From an uncultured Lachnospiraceae bacterium (GTDB lineage Bacteria > Bacillota > Clostridia > Lachnospirales > Lachnospiraceae), in contig CAJTRK010000012.1 in NCBI GenBank assembly GCA_910578475.1, positions 1 through 38,136 on the forward strand: a stretch of 38,136 nt of DNA. The letters are read 5' to 3'. The translations under genes and the position numbers were made by a program. This document shows, one piece after another, positions 24,759-32,811 of this stretch (position 1 is its first letter; the number at the start of each line of letters is the position of its first letter). The notes beneath the pieces were generated by a model. That model was not told the DNA's origin and searched no databases. It was given only the letters and a program-made list of their open reading frames with translations.

Positions 24759-24853
24759 TATAGGATGAATAGAAAGCAATATAGGATATAGAATGAATGG
24801 AAAGCAATATAGAATAAATGAAAGTAATATAGAATAAACAAAAAGTAATATAT
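24746..24853. repeat. Imperfect AT-rich direct repeats before the XRE regulator
   Basis: The core GAAAG(T/C)AATATAG occurs at about 24751, 24772, 24800 and 24820, with a fifth, less exact copy near 24841. Spacings are 21, 28, 20 and about 21 bases, close to two helical turns. The stop codon of the preceding gene is in the first copy. The array ends at the promoter of the XRE gene, so it may be a protein-binding array or a product of slippage. Confidence 0.7.
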
Positions 24854-24876
24854 ACTTGACATATGGACTTGTATAT
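24850..24876 (+). promoter_or_regulatory. Promoter/operator candidate of the XRE-NatAB operon
   Basis: A perfect TTGACA (24856-24861) sits inside a dyad, ATATAC (24850-24855) with GTATAT (24871-24876). The best -10 at normal spacing is TACTTT (24879-24884), which is weak. A weak -10 with a dyad over the -35 is what an operator for a small regulator would look like. This is inference from position. Confidence 0.4.
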
Positions 24877-24909
24877 GCTACTTTTGAAAAAAGAAGAAAG
24901 GAGAGCGGC

Positions 24910-25110
24910 ATGGCAAGAAATATTGCAATCAAAGTGGCGCGGACAGAGAAAGACATGACGCAGAAGGACCTTGCGGAAGCTGTTGGTGTATCGAGACAGA
25001 CGATTAACGCCATAGAACAGGGAGAGTATAATCCGACGATTAAGCTGTGCCGTGCCATCTGTCGTGTTCTTGAAAAAGGATTGGACGACTTATTCTGGGA
25101 AGAAGACTGA
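24910..25110 (+). CDS. XRE-family transcriptional regulator, small (YozG-like)
   Basis: 66 residues, almost entirely one helix-turn-helix domain. TQKDLAEAVGVSRQTINAIEQGEYNPT is the canonical XRE DNA-binding segment, and the LDDLFWEED ending is typical of the small YozG-like class that controls its own neighbours. GGAGAG precedes the ATG at 24910. It heads a gene set with a membrane protein and NatA/NatB-like ABC genes, and probably represses or tunes their promoter through the dyad at 24850-24876. Confidence 0.9.
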   Translation: MARNIAIKVARTEKDMTQKDLAEAVGVSRQTINAIEQGEYNPTIKLCRAICRVLEKGLDDLFWEED

Positions 25111-25126
25111 AAGGGGAAATCTGGAG

Positions 25127-25597
25127 ATGAAAAACAGACTGGATGAGATGCAGGAACAGAAATTGTTAAAAATTGAGCACAATGGATGCTGGCTCGCTTT
25201 TTACGGGCTGGCTGCGGTGATTATGATACAGTTGTTTCTGTACGGAAAAGATTTTAAGAGTGTTGCGGGGGAATGGGTAGTTTTTATGTGTCTCTCCTGG
25301 TATATTGTGGGCAGCTGCATAAAGAACGGCATCTGGGACAGGAAGCTTTCGCCCGAGCCGAAGACAAATTTGAAGGTCAGTCTGATTGGCGCAGGTATCG
25401 CCGGATTTGCTGTTTTCTGTCTCAAATATCATGAACATAATTTGCTGTGGGGAGCCGCCGCAAGCGGAATTATTATTTTTCTGATTGTATTTGCAACGTG
25501 CCTGGTGGGACTGACGCTTATGTCGCGTCTGTATCGGAAGCGGATGGAGAGACTGGAAAACGGAGAAGAGGAGACGGAAAAGCATGGGGAAGAATAG
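25127..25597 (+). CDS. Small integral membrane protein (DUF6773-like)
   Basis: 156 residues with about four hydrophobic helices (roughly 25-45, 50-70, 83-103 and 110-130) and a charged C-terminal tail. Small membrane proteins of this size (DUF6773-type, as I recall) are often found next to YozG-type regulators, where they may sense membrane state or act as antagonists. The function is unknown. The start at 25127 has GGAG directly upstream and AAAGGGG 10 bases upstream. It overlaps the next ABC gene by 14 bases and follows the regulator by 16, so it is in the same operon. Confidence 0.7.
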   Translation: MKNRLDEMQEQKLLKIEHNGCWLAFYGLAAVIMIQLFLYGKDFKSVAGEWVVFMCLSWYIVGSCIKNGIWDRKLSPEPKTNLKVSLIGAGIAGFAVFCLKYHEHNLLWGAAASGIIIFLIVFATCLVGLTLMSRLYRKRMERLENGEEETEKHGEE

Positions 25598-26363
25598 GAT
25601 TACGGCAGACTGCCTTGTAAAGACCTTTACAAAGAACGAGAAGAAAAGCAGGAAAGTGGATGTCAATGCGGTGGACGGTATCTCCATGACAGTGCAGGAA
25701 GGAGAAATTGTCGGCATTCTCGGGCCGAACGGCGCCGGAAAGACGACGCTTCTGCGGATGATGTCCCGATTGATGCGGCCCACGCATGGTACGGTGAGCA
25801 TTCAAATCGGAGAAGAAGAAATAACGGATGATATTGAAATTAAAAGACATATCGGGTATCTGTCCAATAATACGAAACTTTATGGGAGGCTTTCTGCCAG
25901 AGAACTGCTGCAGATGCTCGGTGTTCTTTATGGGATGAGCAAAACGGATACGGAGCGGAAAATCGAGGAAATCAGCGATATTCTTTCGATGGAAAGTTTT
26001 CTTGATAATCGGATTGAAAAATTGTCCACAGGGCAGACGCAGCGGGCCTCAATCGCCCGATGTCTTGTGCATGACCCGCAGGTTTATATTTTTGACGAGC
26101 CGACGCTCGGCCTGGATATTTTGAGCAGCGCCGCCATTATTGAATTTATGAAAAAAGAGCGGGACAGAGGCAAAATAATCCTGTATTCCACGCATTATAT
26201 GGAGGAAGCGGAATATTTATGCGACCGCATCGTGATGATACACCGGGGGAAAATCGTAAGCGAAGGCTCGCCCGACAGTCTGAAAGCGCAGACCGGAAAG
26301 GAAAACCTGCGGGAGGTTTTTGCGGAGCTGATTGCAAAGGAGGGAATTGCGGATGAACACTAA
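25584..26363 (+). CDS. natA: NatA-like ABC transporter ATP-binding protein
   Basis: A 259-residue ATPase. Walker A is GPNGAGKTT, the signature is LSTGQTQRASIARCLVHDP, Walker B is VYIFDEPTLGLD, and the H-loop is STHYMEEAEYLCDR. The arrangement with its permease resembles NatA of the Na+-export or drug-export type, where NatAB in Bacillus extrudes Na+. The gene symbol is by resemblance only. The start overlaps the membrane protein gene and GAGGAGA precedes the ATG. The permease gene overlaps its end by 11 bases, so the pair is coupled. The cargo is not certain. Confidence 0.85.
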   Translation: MGKNRITADCLVKTFTKNEKKSRKVDVNAVDGISMTVQEGEIVGILGPNGAGKTTLLRMMSRLMRPTHGTVSIQIGEEEITDDIEIKRHIGYLSNNTKLYGRLSARELLQMLGVLYGMSKTDTERKIEEISDILSMESFLDNRIEKLSTGQTQRASIARCLVHDPQVYIFDEPTLGLDILSSAAIIEFMKKERDRGKIILYSTHYMEEAEYLCDRIVMIHRGKIVSEGSPDSLKAQTGKENLREVFAELIAKEGIADEH

Positions 26364-28452
26364 AATTATTCGGACGCTTGTCAGAAAAGAAATGCTGGAT
26401 GTATTTCGAGATAAAAAAACGGTTGTTATTATGCTTTTTATACCAGTCATTCTCTATCCTCTTATTTTTTTCGGAGGCATGCAGGCGGTGGCAATGATTT
26501 CGGCCAGCATGAAGGAACAGAATTATCGGATTGTCGTAGACGCAGCGGATGACGGCGCTTTTGCACGGATGCTTGCGGAGAAGGGAAAAGAGCAGGATGG
26601 CGGCAATGCGGAAACGGCTGAAGAGACGGCTGCAAAACAGGACGAAGAAGAGAACTATACGATAACGCTTGTGGATGCCGGAACCGTTGGGGATTACGAA
26701 GCGGCGCTCAACGACGAGCTGATTGATGTCTATGTGTCCGGTGCGCTGCAAAACGGAAAGATGGAATACGACATTTATTATCTTTCTTCGGTGACGAACT
26801 CATCCTATGCCAAAAATATTGTGACGGAAGCGTTTGATGAGTTTCGGGAAGTCCTGACGAAAGAAAAAATCCGGGAAGCCGGGCTGGATGTGCATGAAAT
26901 TCTGGAGCCGATTCTTTATGAAAAAAAGGATACGGCGAGCAGCGAACAGTCTCTTGGCAGTATCATGGGTTCGATTCTGCCGTTTATGCTGATTATCAGT
27001 CTGATGATGGGAACGATGTACCCGGCTATCGATACGACGGCCGGAGAGCGGGAGCGGGGAACGCTTGAGACGATTCTGACGCTGCCGGTGACGAACAGAC
27101 AGCTGATTATTTCCAAATTCCTGACGGTTGCGGCAATCGGTATTGTGTCGGCGCTGCTCAATATCTGCTCTATGGGCGGCATTGCCTTTTATATGTACAA
27201 AGTGGCGGATATGCAGACGGATGCGGAGGCTTTTGAAATCGGGCGTTTTCTGCCGGCAATCCTTGTCTGTATACTGACGGTCTTTGTGTTTTCTCTGTTC
27301 GTCAGCGCGGTGACGATGTGTATCACGGCTTTTGCCAAAAGCTATAAGGAGGCGAATAACTATATTACGCCGCTTATGCTGGTTATCATGTTCACAGGCT
27401 ATATCGGCTTTATTCCGAATGTGGAGCTGACGCAGACAATGGCGATGATTCCGGTGGCCAATATCTGCCTGTTGATTCGCAATATGTTATTGTTTAAAAT
27501 AGATTATACGGCGATTGCCGTCGTCCTGCTTTCCAATGTTGCCTATGCCATGTTCGCGGTGTTGTTCCTGAGCCGTATTTATGACAGCGAAGCGATTTTG
27601 TTCGGCGACGGGAAGAGTGGAATGCAGTTGTTCGAGAAGCGGAGCAACCTGCAAAAAGGCGGTGTGCCGACAGTGTCCGATGTGTGGTTTGCGGTTGCGC
27701 TTACGATTGTGCTCGTCATGTATGCGGGAAGCATGTTACAGATGAAGTTCGGTCTCGCGGGGGTCTTCGGAACACAGCTGCTTCTTTTGTGCGTGCCGCT
27801 CGTTATTATCTTTTATACGAAAAGGGATTTTCGGCTGACTTTTGGTTTCAGAAAGACGGCTGTCCGGAATTATCCGGCGGCGGCATTTATCGTAACGGGC
27901 TTTTATGCAGTCAATGTTGTGATTTCCACCGGGCTTGCCGGCCTGTTCCCTGACAGTACGGAGAATGTCGTTACCGTTTTTGATAAACTCATGAGCGGGA
28001 ATATACTGGCGGTGCTGTTTGTGATTGCTTTGGCGCCGGCGGTTTGTGAGGAAATGCTTTTCCGGGGGATGATTTTGCAGAGTATGAAAGAAAAATATCG
28101 TGTTTCAGCGGCAATCGGCATTACGGCGGCGCTGTTCGGCATCTATCATATGAGTCTGATAAAATTAATTCCCACCGGCCTTCTTGGATTGGTGTTTTGT
28201 TATGTGGCGTACAGAACGGACAGTATTTATCCCGCCATGTTGATGCACTTTCTGAACAATGCGTTCAGCGTGATAATTTCCTGCTGTCCGGAGCAGGTGC
28301 GGCGGATTTTTCCGATTTTTTATCAGGATACGCTGCGGTTTGGCGATGTGCTCCTGCTTCTTGGCATCGGGCTGGCGCTCATGGGAATCGGACTGTATAT
28401 TCTGAAAAAAGGCAGCAGGAGAGGCAGGAAAGAAGAAAAGGCGGATTTCTGA
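26353..28452 (+). CDS. NatB-like ABC permease fused to a CPBP intramembrane protease domain
   Basis: 699 residues. The first part (about 1-420) is an ABC-2/NatB permease: a helix near the N-terminus, a large extracytoplasmic stretch of about 170 residues, then several helices (EREGTLETILTLPVTNRQL-like turn). The second part (about 455-690) has seven or so helices with the CPBP (Abi/CAAX-protease-like) motifs E566-E567-xxx-R571, F-x-x-x-H599, and H632-xxx-N636 in MHFLNNAF. All three motifs are intact, so the protease domain may be active. Such fusions are known in Clostridia, but the cleavage target is not. The start at 26353 has AAGGAGGG upstream and overlaps natA. Confidence 0.88.
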   Translation: MNTKIIRTLVRKEMLDVFRDKKTVVIMLFIPVILYPLIFFGGMQAVAMISASMKEQNYRIVVDAADDGAFARMLAEKGKEQDGGNAETAEETAAKQDEEENYTITLVDAGTVGDYEAALNDELIDVYVSGALQNGKMEYDIYYLSSVTNSSYAKNIVTEAFDEFREVLTKEKIREAGLDVHEILEPILYEKKDTASSEQSLGSIMGSILPFMLIISLMMGTMYPAIDTTAGERERGTLETILTLPVTNRQLIISKFLTVAAIGIVSALLNICSMGGIAFYMYKVADMQTDAEAFEIGRFLPAILVCILTVFVFSLFVSAVTMCITAFAKSYKEANNYITPLMLVIMFTGYIGFIPNVELTQTMAMIPVANICLLIRNMLLFKIDYTAIAVVLLSNVAYAMFAVLFLSRIYDSEAILFGDGKSGMQLFEKRSNLQKGGVPTVSDVWFAVALTIVLVMYAGSMLQMKFGLAGVFGTQLLLLCVPLVIIFYTKRDFRLTFGFRKTAVRNYPAAAFIVTGFYAVNVVISTGLAGLFPDSTENVVTVFDKLMSGNILAVLFVIALAPAVCEEMLFRGMILQSMKEKYRVSAAIGITAALFGIYHMSLIKLIPTGLLGLVFCYVAYRTDSIYPAMLMHFLNNAFSVIISCCPEQVRRIFPIFYQDTLRFGDVLLLLGIGLALMGIGLYILKKGSRRGRKEEKADF

Positions 28453-28455
28453 AAT

Positions 28456-29226
28456 ATGGCGGAAATAAACGATAAAGAATTATTACAGTTAAAGAACCGT
28501 CTGTTCGAGCTGGCGGACAAATCATACAGCAGAGGTATTTATACTTACACGCCTTTTTTGAGTCTGTCACAGCAGCAGGTGTTTTATGCGGCAAAGAACG
28601 AGCTTTCCTATGCCGGATATGGGATGGAAGGCGGCGCGCCGGTCTGTGAACGGAAAATGATACGTTTCGGAAGTCCGGAAAATCTGGGATATGAAGAGGA
28701 ATATCCGATTGCCGCAATCGAGATGAGACCGGCCATGCCGAAATTTGCGGATACGCTGACACATCGGGATTTTCTCGGAGCGGTTATGAATCTGGGGATA
28801 GACCGGAACACGATTGGAGATATTTTCGTACAGACATCGGGAGGCATTTTGTTTTGTCAGGAGAGTATCACTCCGTATCTTCTGGAAAATCTGCATCAGG
28901 TGAAGCATACCAGTATGGAATGCCGGCTCCTCGAGGGAGAAATCGCCCTGCAAAATGCGGAACCTGAGAAAATAACGGTAACAGTTTCCTCCGCGAGGAT
29001 TGACAGCGTCATCGCAAAGCTTTATCATATTTCAAGAAGCCAGAGTCTTGCACTGTTTGGCGCCGGCAAAATCTTTGTGAACGGAATTGCAACGGAAAAC
29101 AACAGCTATTCGTTGAAAAAGGGAGATTCGGTGACGGTGCGGGGGTATGGGAAATTTATTTACTATGGTTTTGCGGGAGAGACGAAAAAAGGAAAAGAGA
29201 GGGTATCCGTAGGATTTTTCGGATGA
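28456..29226 (+). CDS. ylmH: S4 RNA-binding protein of the YlmH type
   Basis: A 256-residue cytosolic protein. The N-terminal two-thirds has the YlmH landmarks: THRDFLGAVMNLGIDRNTIGDI and the following SGGILFCQESI. The C-terminal S4 domain (about 180-245) reads ARIDSVIAKLYHISRS, FVNGIATENNSYSLKKGDSVTVRG, an RNA-binding fold. YlmH binds stalled or split ribosomes for rescue in Firmicutes. Here it lies 4 bases after the NatB fusion and 10 before the next gene. In Bacillus ylmH lies near divIVA, so the setting is unusual. The start is ATG with a weak GGCGGA site. Confidence 0.87.
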   Translation: MAEINDKELLQLKNRLFELADKSYSRGIYTYTPFLSLSQQQVFYAAKNELSYAGYGMEGGAPVCERKMIRFGSPENLGYEEEYPIAAIEMRPAMPKFADTLTHRDFLGAVMNLGIDRNTIGDIFVQTSGGILFCQESITPYLLENLHQVKHTSMECRLLEGEIALQNAEPEKITVTVSSARIDSVIAKLYHISRSQSLALFGAGKIFVNGIATENNSYSLKKGDSVTVRGYGKFIYYGFAGETKKGKERVSVGFFG

Positions 29227-29235
29227 GAGAAAGGC

Positions 29236-30183
29236 ATGGCGGCGATATATCATTATAATATGGTTCATTGGTTATTCTTTTTTTATACTTATTGTTTTCT
29301 TGGATGGTGTTTTGAATCCACCTATGTTTCCATTCGTACCCGCAAGTTTGTCAACCGGGGATTTATGAGAGGCCCCTTTCTGCCCATTTACGGGAGCGGG
29401 GCAATTATGATGTATGTCGTTTCCATGCCTTTCCGGGATAATATCATTCTGACGTATGTGGCAGGCTGCATCGGCGCTACGGCGCTTGAATATATAACAG
29501 GTGTTTTTATGGATAGCCTTTTTCATATCAGGTACTGGGATTATTCCAATCAGAAATTTAATTTTCAGGGACATATCTGCCTGAGTTCTACGCTTACATG
29601 GGGATTTTTCACCATTATGATGACACGGGTGATTCACAGGCCGATTGAGCTGTTTGTAATGGGGATTCCGAAAAACATCCTGAATTATGCGACCTTTTTC
29701 CTGACGGTATATATTGTTGCGGATTTCGCGCTTTCCTTCAAAACGGCGTTGGATTTGCGGGATATCCTGGCCAAGATGCAGCGCGTGAAAGAAGAAATGG
29801 AGCGTATGAACAAACGGCTGGATGTTATCATCGCATTTAACAATGCGGACAAAGCGCAGAAACAGCAGGAGCGTGAACATGAGTATGAATTGCGGATAAG
29901 CGATTTGGCGGAAGCGCTCGGACAGCGTTTCAACAGCCTGAAAGAGATGATTCAGCGAACGCCGGGGGCCTATGTGGATAATGTGCGGGAGGAAATCGCG
30001 GAGCTGCGCGCCCGTTATAACCTGTATATGGAAAACCGGAGAAATTATAAAGAAATGCTTGATTTCTACAAATGGGATATGATTCGGAACAATCCAAACA
30101 TGAGTTCGGAAAAATATAAAGATTCTTTTGAAGAATTAAAAGGAGCCGTTGAAAAGAAGAAAGAGAAAGAAAAGGAGAAATAA
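29236..30183 (+). CDS. Putative membrane protein of the CmpB/PF06541 type
   Basis: 315 residues. The N-terminal 160 residues hold about five hydrophobic helices with landmarks of the PF06541 family (called ABC_trans_CmpB): FLGWCFESTYVSIR, RGFMRGPFLPIYG, and YITGVFMDSLFHIRYWDYS. Past residue 175 is a cytosolic helical tail with many Glu and Arg, likely coiled-coil, ending in a Lys/Glu-rich run. The family name suggests transport, but there is no ATPase gene beside it and the function is unproven. Its stop codon sits in the left arm of a terminator. It is 9 bases after the S4 gene, probably co-transcribed. Confidence 0.8.
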   Translation: MAAIYHYNMVHWLFFFYTYCFLGWCFESTYVSIRTRKFVNRGFMRGPFLPIYGSGAIMMYVVSMPFRDNIILTYVAGCIGATALEYITGVFMDSLFHIRYWDYSNQKFNFQGHICLSSTLTWGFFTIMMTRVIHRPIELFVMGIPKNILNYATFFLTVYIVADFALSFKTALDLRDILAKMQRVKEEMERMNKRLDVIIAFNNADKAQKQQEREHEYELRISDLAEALGQRFNSLKEMIQRTPGAYVDNVREEIAELRARYNLYMENRRNYKEMLDFYKWDMIRNNPNMSSEKYKDSFEELKGAVEKKKEKEKEK

Positions 30184-30207
30184 CAAATGTTATTCCTCCT
30201 TTTTTTA
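30173..30207 (+). terminator. Intrinsic terminator overlapping the end of the CmpB-type gene
   Basis: AGGAGAAATAAC (30173-30184) pairs with GTTATTCCTCCT (30189-30200) with one A-C mismatch and loop AAAT; seven T follow (30201-30207). The left arm includes the gene's last codons and TAA stop. Confidence 0.85.
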
Positions 30208-30244
30208 TCCTATAGGAAATTGCTGTAATCTAGTGGATGCCAGA

Positions 30245-30269
30245 CAAGAATTTACGCAGTAAATTCTTG
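30245..30269. other. Perfect 10-base AT-rich hairpin
   Basis: CAAGAATTTA (30245-30254) pairs exactly with TAAATTCTTG (30260-30269) around CGCAG. It directly precedes the next terminator hairpin, so the two stand back to back. It may be part of a small transcript between the two plus-strand terminators. Confidence 0.75.
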
Positions 30270-30270
30270 G

Positions 30271-30297
30271 AACGCAGGCTGCTGAGCCTGCGTTTTT
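30271..30297 (+). terminator. Second plus-strand intrinsic terminator
   Basis: AACGCAGGCT (30271-30280) pairs with AGCCTGCGTT (30285-30294) around GCTG and is followed by T up to 30299. Its orientation suits a plus-strand transcript, although the preceding gene already has a terminator 65 bases earlier. Confidence 0.85.
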
Positions 30298-30300
30298 TTA

Positions 30301-31083
30301 TTATGTCTTTTCCCGTAAAGTTAAGGAAAGTTCGAATTTTCGGGCCTTATACCGGAAGGCTGCCAGAAATTTGTTGTAGAACCAGAACGAGTAGACGAGA
30401 ATTTTATTGGCTTTTCCCAGTTTTTCTTTGGTCGTATAAAAATAATGGGAGCCGCCGGCGACCGTTGGAAGCCCTTTTTTGATATAATGTATGAATTCTG
30501 ATTCGTTGGCGATATGTTCCTGTATTTTCGTATAACCGAGTCCGATACAGTTATCTTTATGCGAGTCGCTGCCGCCGAAACCCGGCATATGGTATTTCAG
30601 GGCGAGGGAAGTCGCGCATTCGTTGGAAATATCGTCTTCACAGGCATTGAAAGCTTCGATGAAATCGAATTTCCGTATCAGCCTTTCTTTTAACGCTTTT
30701 CCGCGCCGGGTATTGAAGATGCTGAGAAATTTCTCTCCGCAGGGGTGGGCCGGTCCGAGAATGCCGCCGTAGCGGTGTACAATTTCAATGAGAAGAAGCA
30801 CCGGCAGGCCGCGCAGCTCCAGAATGCGCGGGCAGAGCCCGCTTGGCATGATAACCAGTATATGGCCCGCGTCCAGCGTATCGTATTCGATGCCGCATAA
30901 GACGGTAAAATCTTCCGGTTTGTTTTCGAGCTGCCTGTAATAACGGTAAGCTTTGTAAGAATTGTGGTCGGCAATCAACATGCCGTCGAACCCTTTCTGT
31001 TTCAGAATGGCAATATTGTCAAGAAGCGCAGTCTTTCCGTCCGGAGACCCTTCCTTCGTATGACAGTGCATGTCCAGTTTCAT
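30301..31083 (-). CDS. PHP-domain phosphoesterase-like protein
   Basis: A 260-residue PHP-family metal-dependent hydrolase. The first metal-binding motif is H6-x-H8 in MHCHTKE. The others are ADHNS, GIEYD, GPAHPCG and GGSDSH (Asp-His pair), giving a full set of metal ligands. Members include histidinol phosphatase, nucleoside-phosphate phosphatases and polymerase-associated domains. The single-domain form here suggests a phosphoesterase, but the substrate cannot be told. It is alone on the minus strand, and its stop lies against the 30271-30297 terminator. An extended -10 (TGCTATAAT) is found upstream. A C-terminal extension rich in basic and aromatic residues is present. Confidence 0.83.
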   Translation of the reverse strand: MKLDMHCHTKEGSPDGKTALLDNIAILKQKGFDGMLIADHNSYKAYRYYRQLENKPEDFTVLCGIEYDTLDAGHILVIMPSGLCPRILELRGLPVLLLIEIVHRYGGILGPAHPCGEKFLSIFNTRRGKALKERLIRKFDFIEAFNACEDDISNECATSLALKYHMPGFGGSDSHKDNCIGLGYTKIQEHIANESEFIHYIKKGLPTVAGGSHYFYTTKEKLGKANKILVYSFWFYNKFLAAFRYKARKFELSLTLREKT

Positions 31084-31151
31084 AATAAATTGATACCTCT
31101 TTCATATTCTGTTTGGAATCTCTTGAGATGAATATCTTCATTTCCTATCCT

Positions 31152-31160
31152 ATTATAGCA
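31152..31160 (-). promoter_or_regulatory. Promoter of the PHP gene
   Basis: On the minus strand TGCTATAAT is a perfect extended -10. It lies about 70 bases before the ATG. No good -35 is seen at 17 bases, which extended -10 promoters can tolerate. Confidence 0.5.
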
Positions 31161-31252
31161 GATTTTCAAAAAAATAACATTGACAATTTCATCCGATTTT
31201 CTTTGCTTCAAAAGCTTCAAAAGCAGCGGTTTAAAAAGAAGCAAAGTTTTGA

Positions 31253-31281
31253 TGGACAATAGAACAAATGTTTGCTAAAAT
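31253..31281 (+). promoter_or_regulatory. Promoter of rarA
   Basis: TGGACA (31253-31258), a 17-base spacer and TAAAAT (31276-31281), 45 bases before the ATG. A CTTTGCTTC/GAAGCAAAG dyad (31201-31209 with 31238-31246) and two TTCAAAAGC copies lie just upstream. Confidence 0.6.
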
Positions 31282-31325
31282 GACATGGAGAACGGAAGTC
31301 TGACAGGAAGAAAAGAGGGATTCGG

Positions 31326-32672
31326 ATGGAGCAGATGTCATTGTTCGATGCAATGCCGGGAAGCGGCAATATGACAGTGCCGCTGGCGAGCCGCCTGAGG
31401 CCGCAGAAGTTTGAAGATTTTATCGGGCAGGAGCATTTGCTTGGACCGGGAAAGATGCTCAGGCATTTGATTGAAAAAGACCAGATATCTTCCATGATAT
31501 TCTGGGGGCCGCCGGGCGTCGGAAAGACGACGCTTGCAGGAATTATTGCGGAACGGACGAAGGCGGATTTCATTAATTTCAGTGCGGTCACGAGCGGAAT
31601 CAGAGAAATTAAGGATGTGATGAATCAGGCGGAAGCAGGACGGAAAATGGGGAAGCGGACCGTGCTTTTTGTCGATGAGATTCATCGTTTTAACAAGGCG
31701 CAGCAGGATGCTTTTCTTCCCTATGTGGAGAAAGGGAGCATTTTGCTGATTGGAGCGACAACGGAAAATCCTTCTTTTGAAGTAAATGCCGCATTGCTTT
31801 CAAGATGCCGGGTATTTGTGCTGAAAGCGCTGAAAGAAGCGGAGCTGCTCAGACTGCTGCAGAATGCTTTGCTGAATCCGGCAGGCTTCGCCGGACAGCG
31901 GATAGAAATTTCCGGGGAACAGTTAAGGGCAATCGCAATATTCGCGGACGGGGATGCGAGAATGGCCTTAAACACGCTGGAAATGGTAGTGCTGAACGGG
32001 GAGATTACGACGGATGGCTGTATTCGGATAGCCGATGAAGGGCTGGCCCAGTGTCTCGACAAAAAATCGCTTCTGTATGACAAAGCCGGCGAAGAACATT
32101 ATAACCTGATATCCGCGCTTCACAAGTCCATGCGGAACAGTGACCCGGATGCGGCAATCTACTGGATGTGCCGTATGCTGGAAGGCGGAGAAAATCCCCT
32201 TTACATCGCAAGAAGGCTGATTCGGTTTGCCAGCGAAGATATCGGCATTGCGGACAGCAATGCGCTGACGGTCGCGGTGGCCGCTTATCAGGCGTGCCAT
32301 TTTCTGGGGATGCCGGAATGCGATGTGCATTTAACGCACGCGGTCACATATCTGGCAATGGCCCCGAAATCCAATGCCATGTACAGGGCGTGCGAGAACT
32401 GTAAAGAAGATATCCGGAATCGGACGGCGGAACCCGTGCCGTTGATTCTGCGGAATGCGCCGACAAAGCTGATGGAAGACCTGCACTATGGAAAAGGATA
32501 CCGGTATGCGCATGATACGGAGGAAAAGCTGACGGATATGGAGTGTATGCCTGATTCCATGCGCGGTGTGCGTTATTACTATCCGACGGAGCAGGGGGAT
32601 GAGGCGGAAGTTGGAAAGAAACTTCAGGAAATCCTGATATGGAAACAGACGCATCGGAAATTTGAAGACTGA
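31326..32672 (+). CDS. rarA: Replication-associated recombination protein A (AAA+ ATPase)
   Basis: A 448-residue AAA+ ATPase of the RarA/MgsA/WRNIP1 group, which acts at stalled replication forks. It begins with the usual acidic N-terminus MEQMSLFDAMPG, then RLRPQKFEDFIGQEHLLGPG. Walker A is GPPGVGKTT (near residues 60-68), Walker B is TVLFVDEIHRFNKAQQD, sensor 1 is GATTENPSFEVN, and the arginine finger is LLSRCRVF. The C-terminal tetramerisation part includes LMEDLHYGKGYRYAHD. The length and all motifs match the family. AGAGGGA precedes the ATG. It is a single-gene unit with a terminator downstream, just before spoIIIA. Confidence 0.96.
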   Translation: MEQMSLFDAMPGSGNMTVPLASRLRPQKFEDFIGQEHLLGPGKMLRHLIEKDQISSMIFWGPPGVGKTTLAGIIAERTKADFINFSAVTSGIREIKDVMNQAEAGRKMGKRTVLFVDEIHRFNKAQQDAFLPYVEKGSILLIGATTENPSFEVNAALLSRCRVFVLKALKEAELLRLLQNALLNPAGFAGQRIEISGEQLRAIAIFADGDARMALNTLEMVVLNGEITTDGCIRIADEGLAQCLDKKSLLYDKAGEEHYNLISALHKSMRNSDPDAAIYWMCRMLEGGENPLYIARRLIRFASEDIGIADSNALTVAVAAYQACHFLGMPECDVHLTHAVTYLAMAPKSNAMYRACENCKEDIRNRTAEPVPLILRNAPTKLMEDLHYGKGYRYAHDTEEKLTDMECMPDSMRGVRYYYPTEQGDEAEVGKKLQEILIWKQTHRKFED

Positions 32673-32694
32673 AAATAAAGGAAAGGGTTTATGT

Positions 32695-32721
32695 AACGCA
32701 AGCCGTCTGGCTTGCGTTTTT
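32695..32721 (+). terminator. Intrinsic terminator of rarA
   Basis: AACGCAAGCC (32695-32704) pairs with GGCTTGCGTT (32709-32718) around GTCT, with T following, 23 bases after the rarA stop. Confidence 0.9.
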
Positions 32722-32762
32722 GATTGTAATAAAAATATAACTTTTCCATGATAACGTTTTCT

Positions 32763-32791
32763 GTCATAACTTGGACAACGTTTCATATATT
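32763..32791 (+). promoter_or_regulatory. spoIIIAA: Possible sigma-E promoter of the spoIIIA operon
   Basis: GTCATAAC (32763-32770) and CATATATT (32784-32791) resemble the sigma-E -35 and -10 (CATACAnT). The gap between them is 13 bases, a little short. spoIIIA is known to be sigma-E driven in other Firmicutes. The start point would fall close to the ribosome site, so this is a weak call. Confidence 0.3.
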
Positions 32792-32811
32792 GAGATAAGG
32801 AGGCGATGGAG

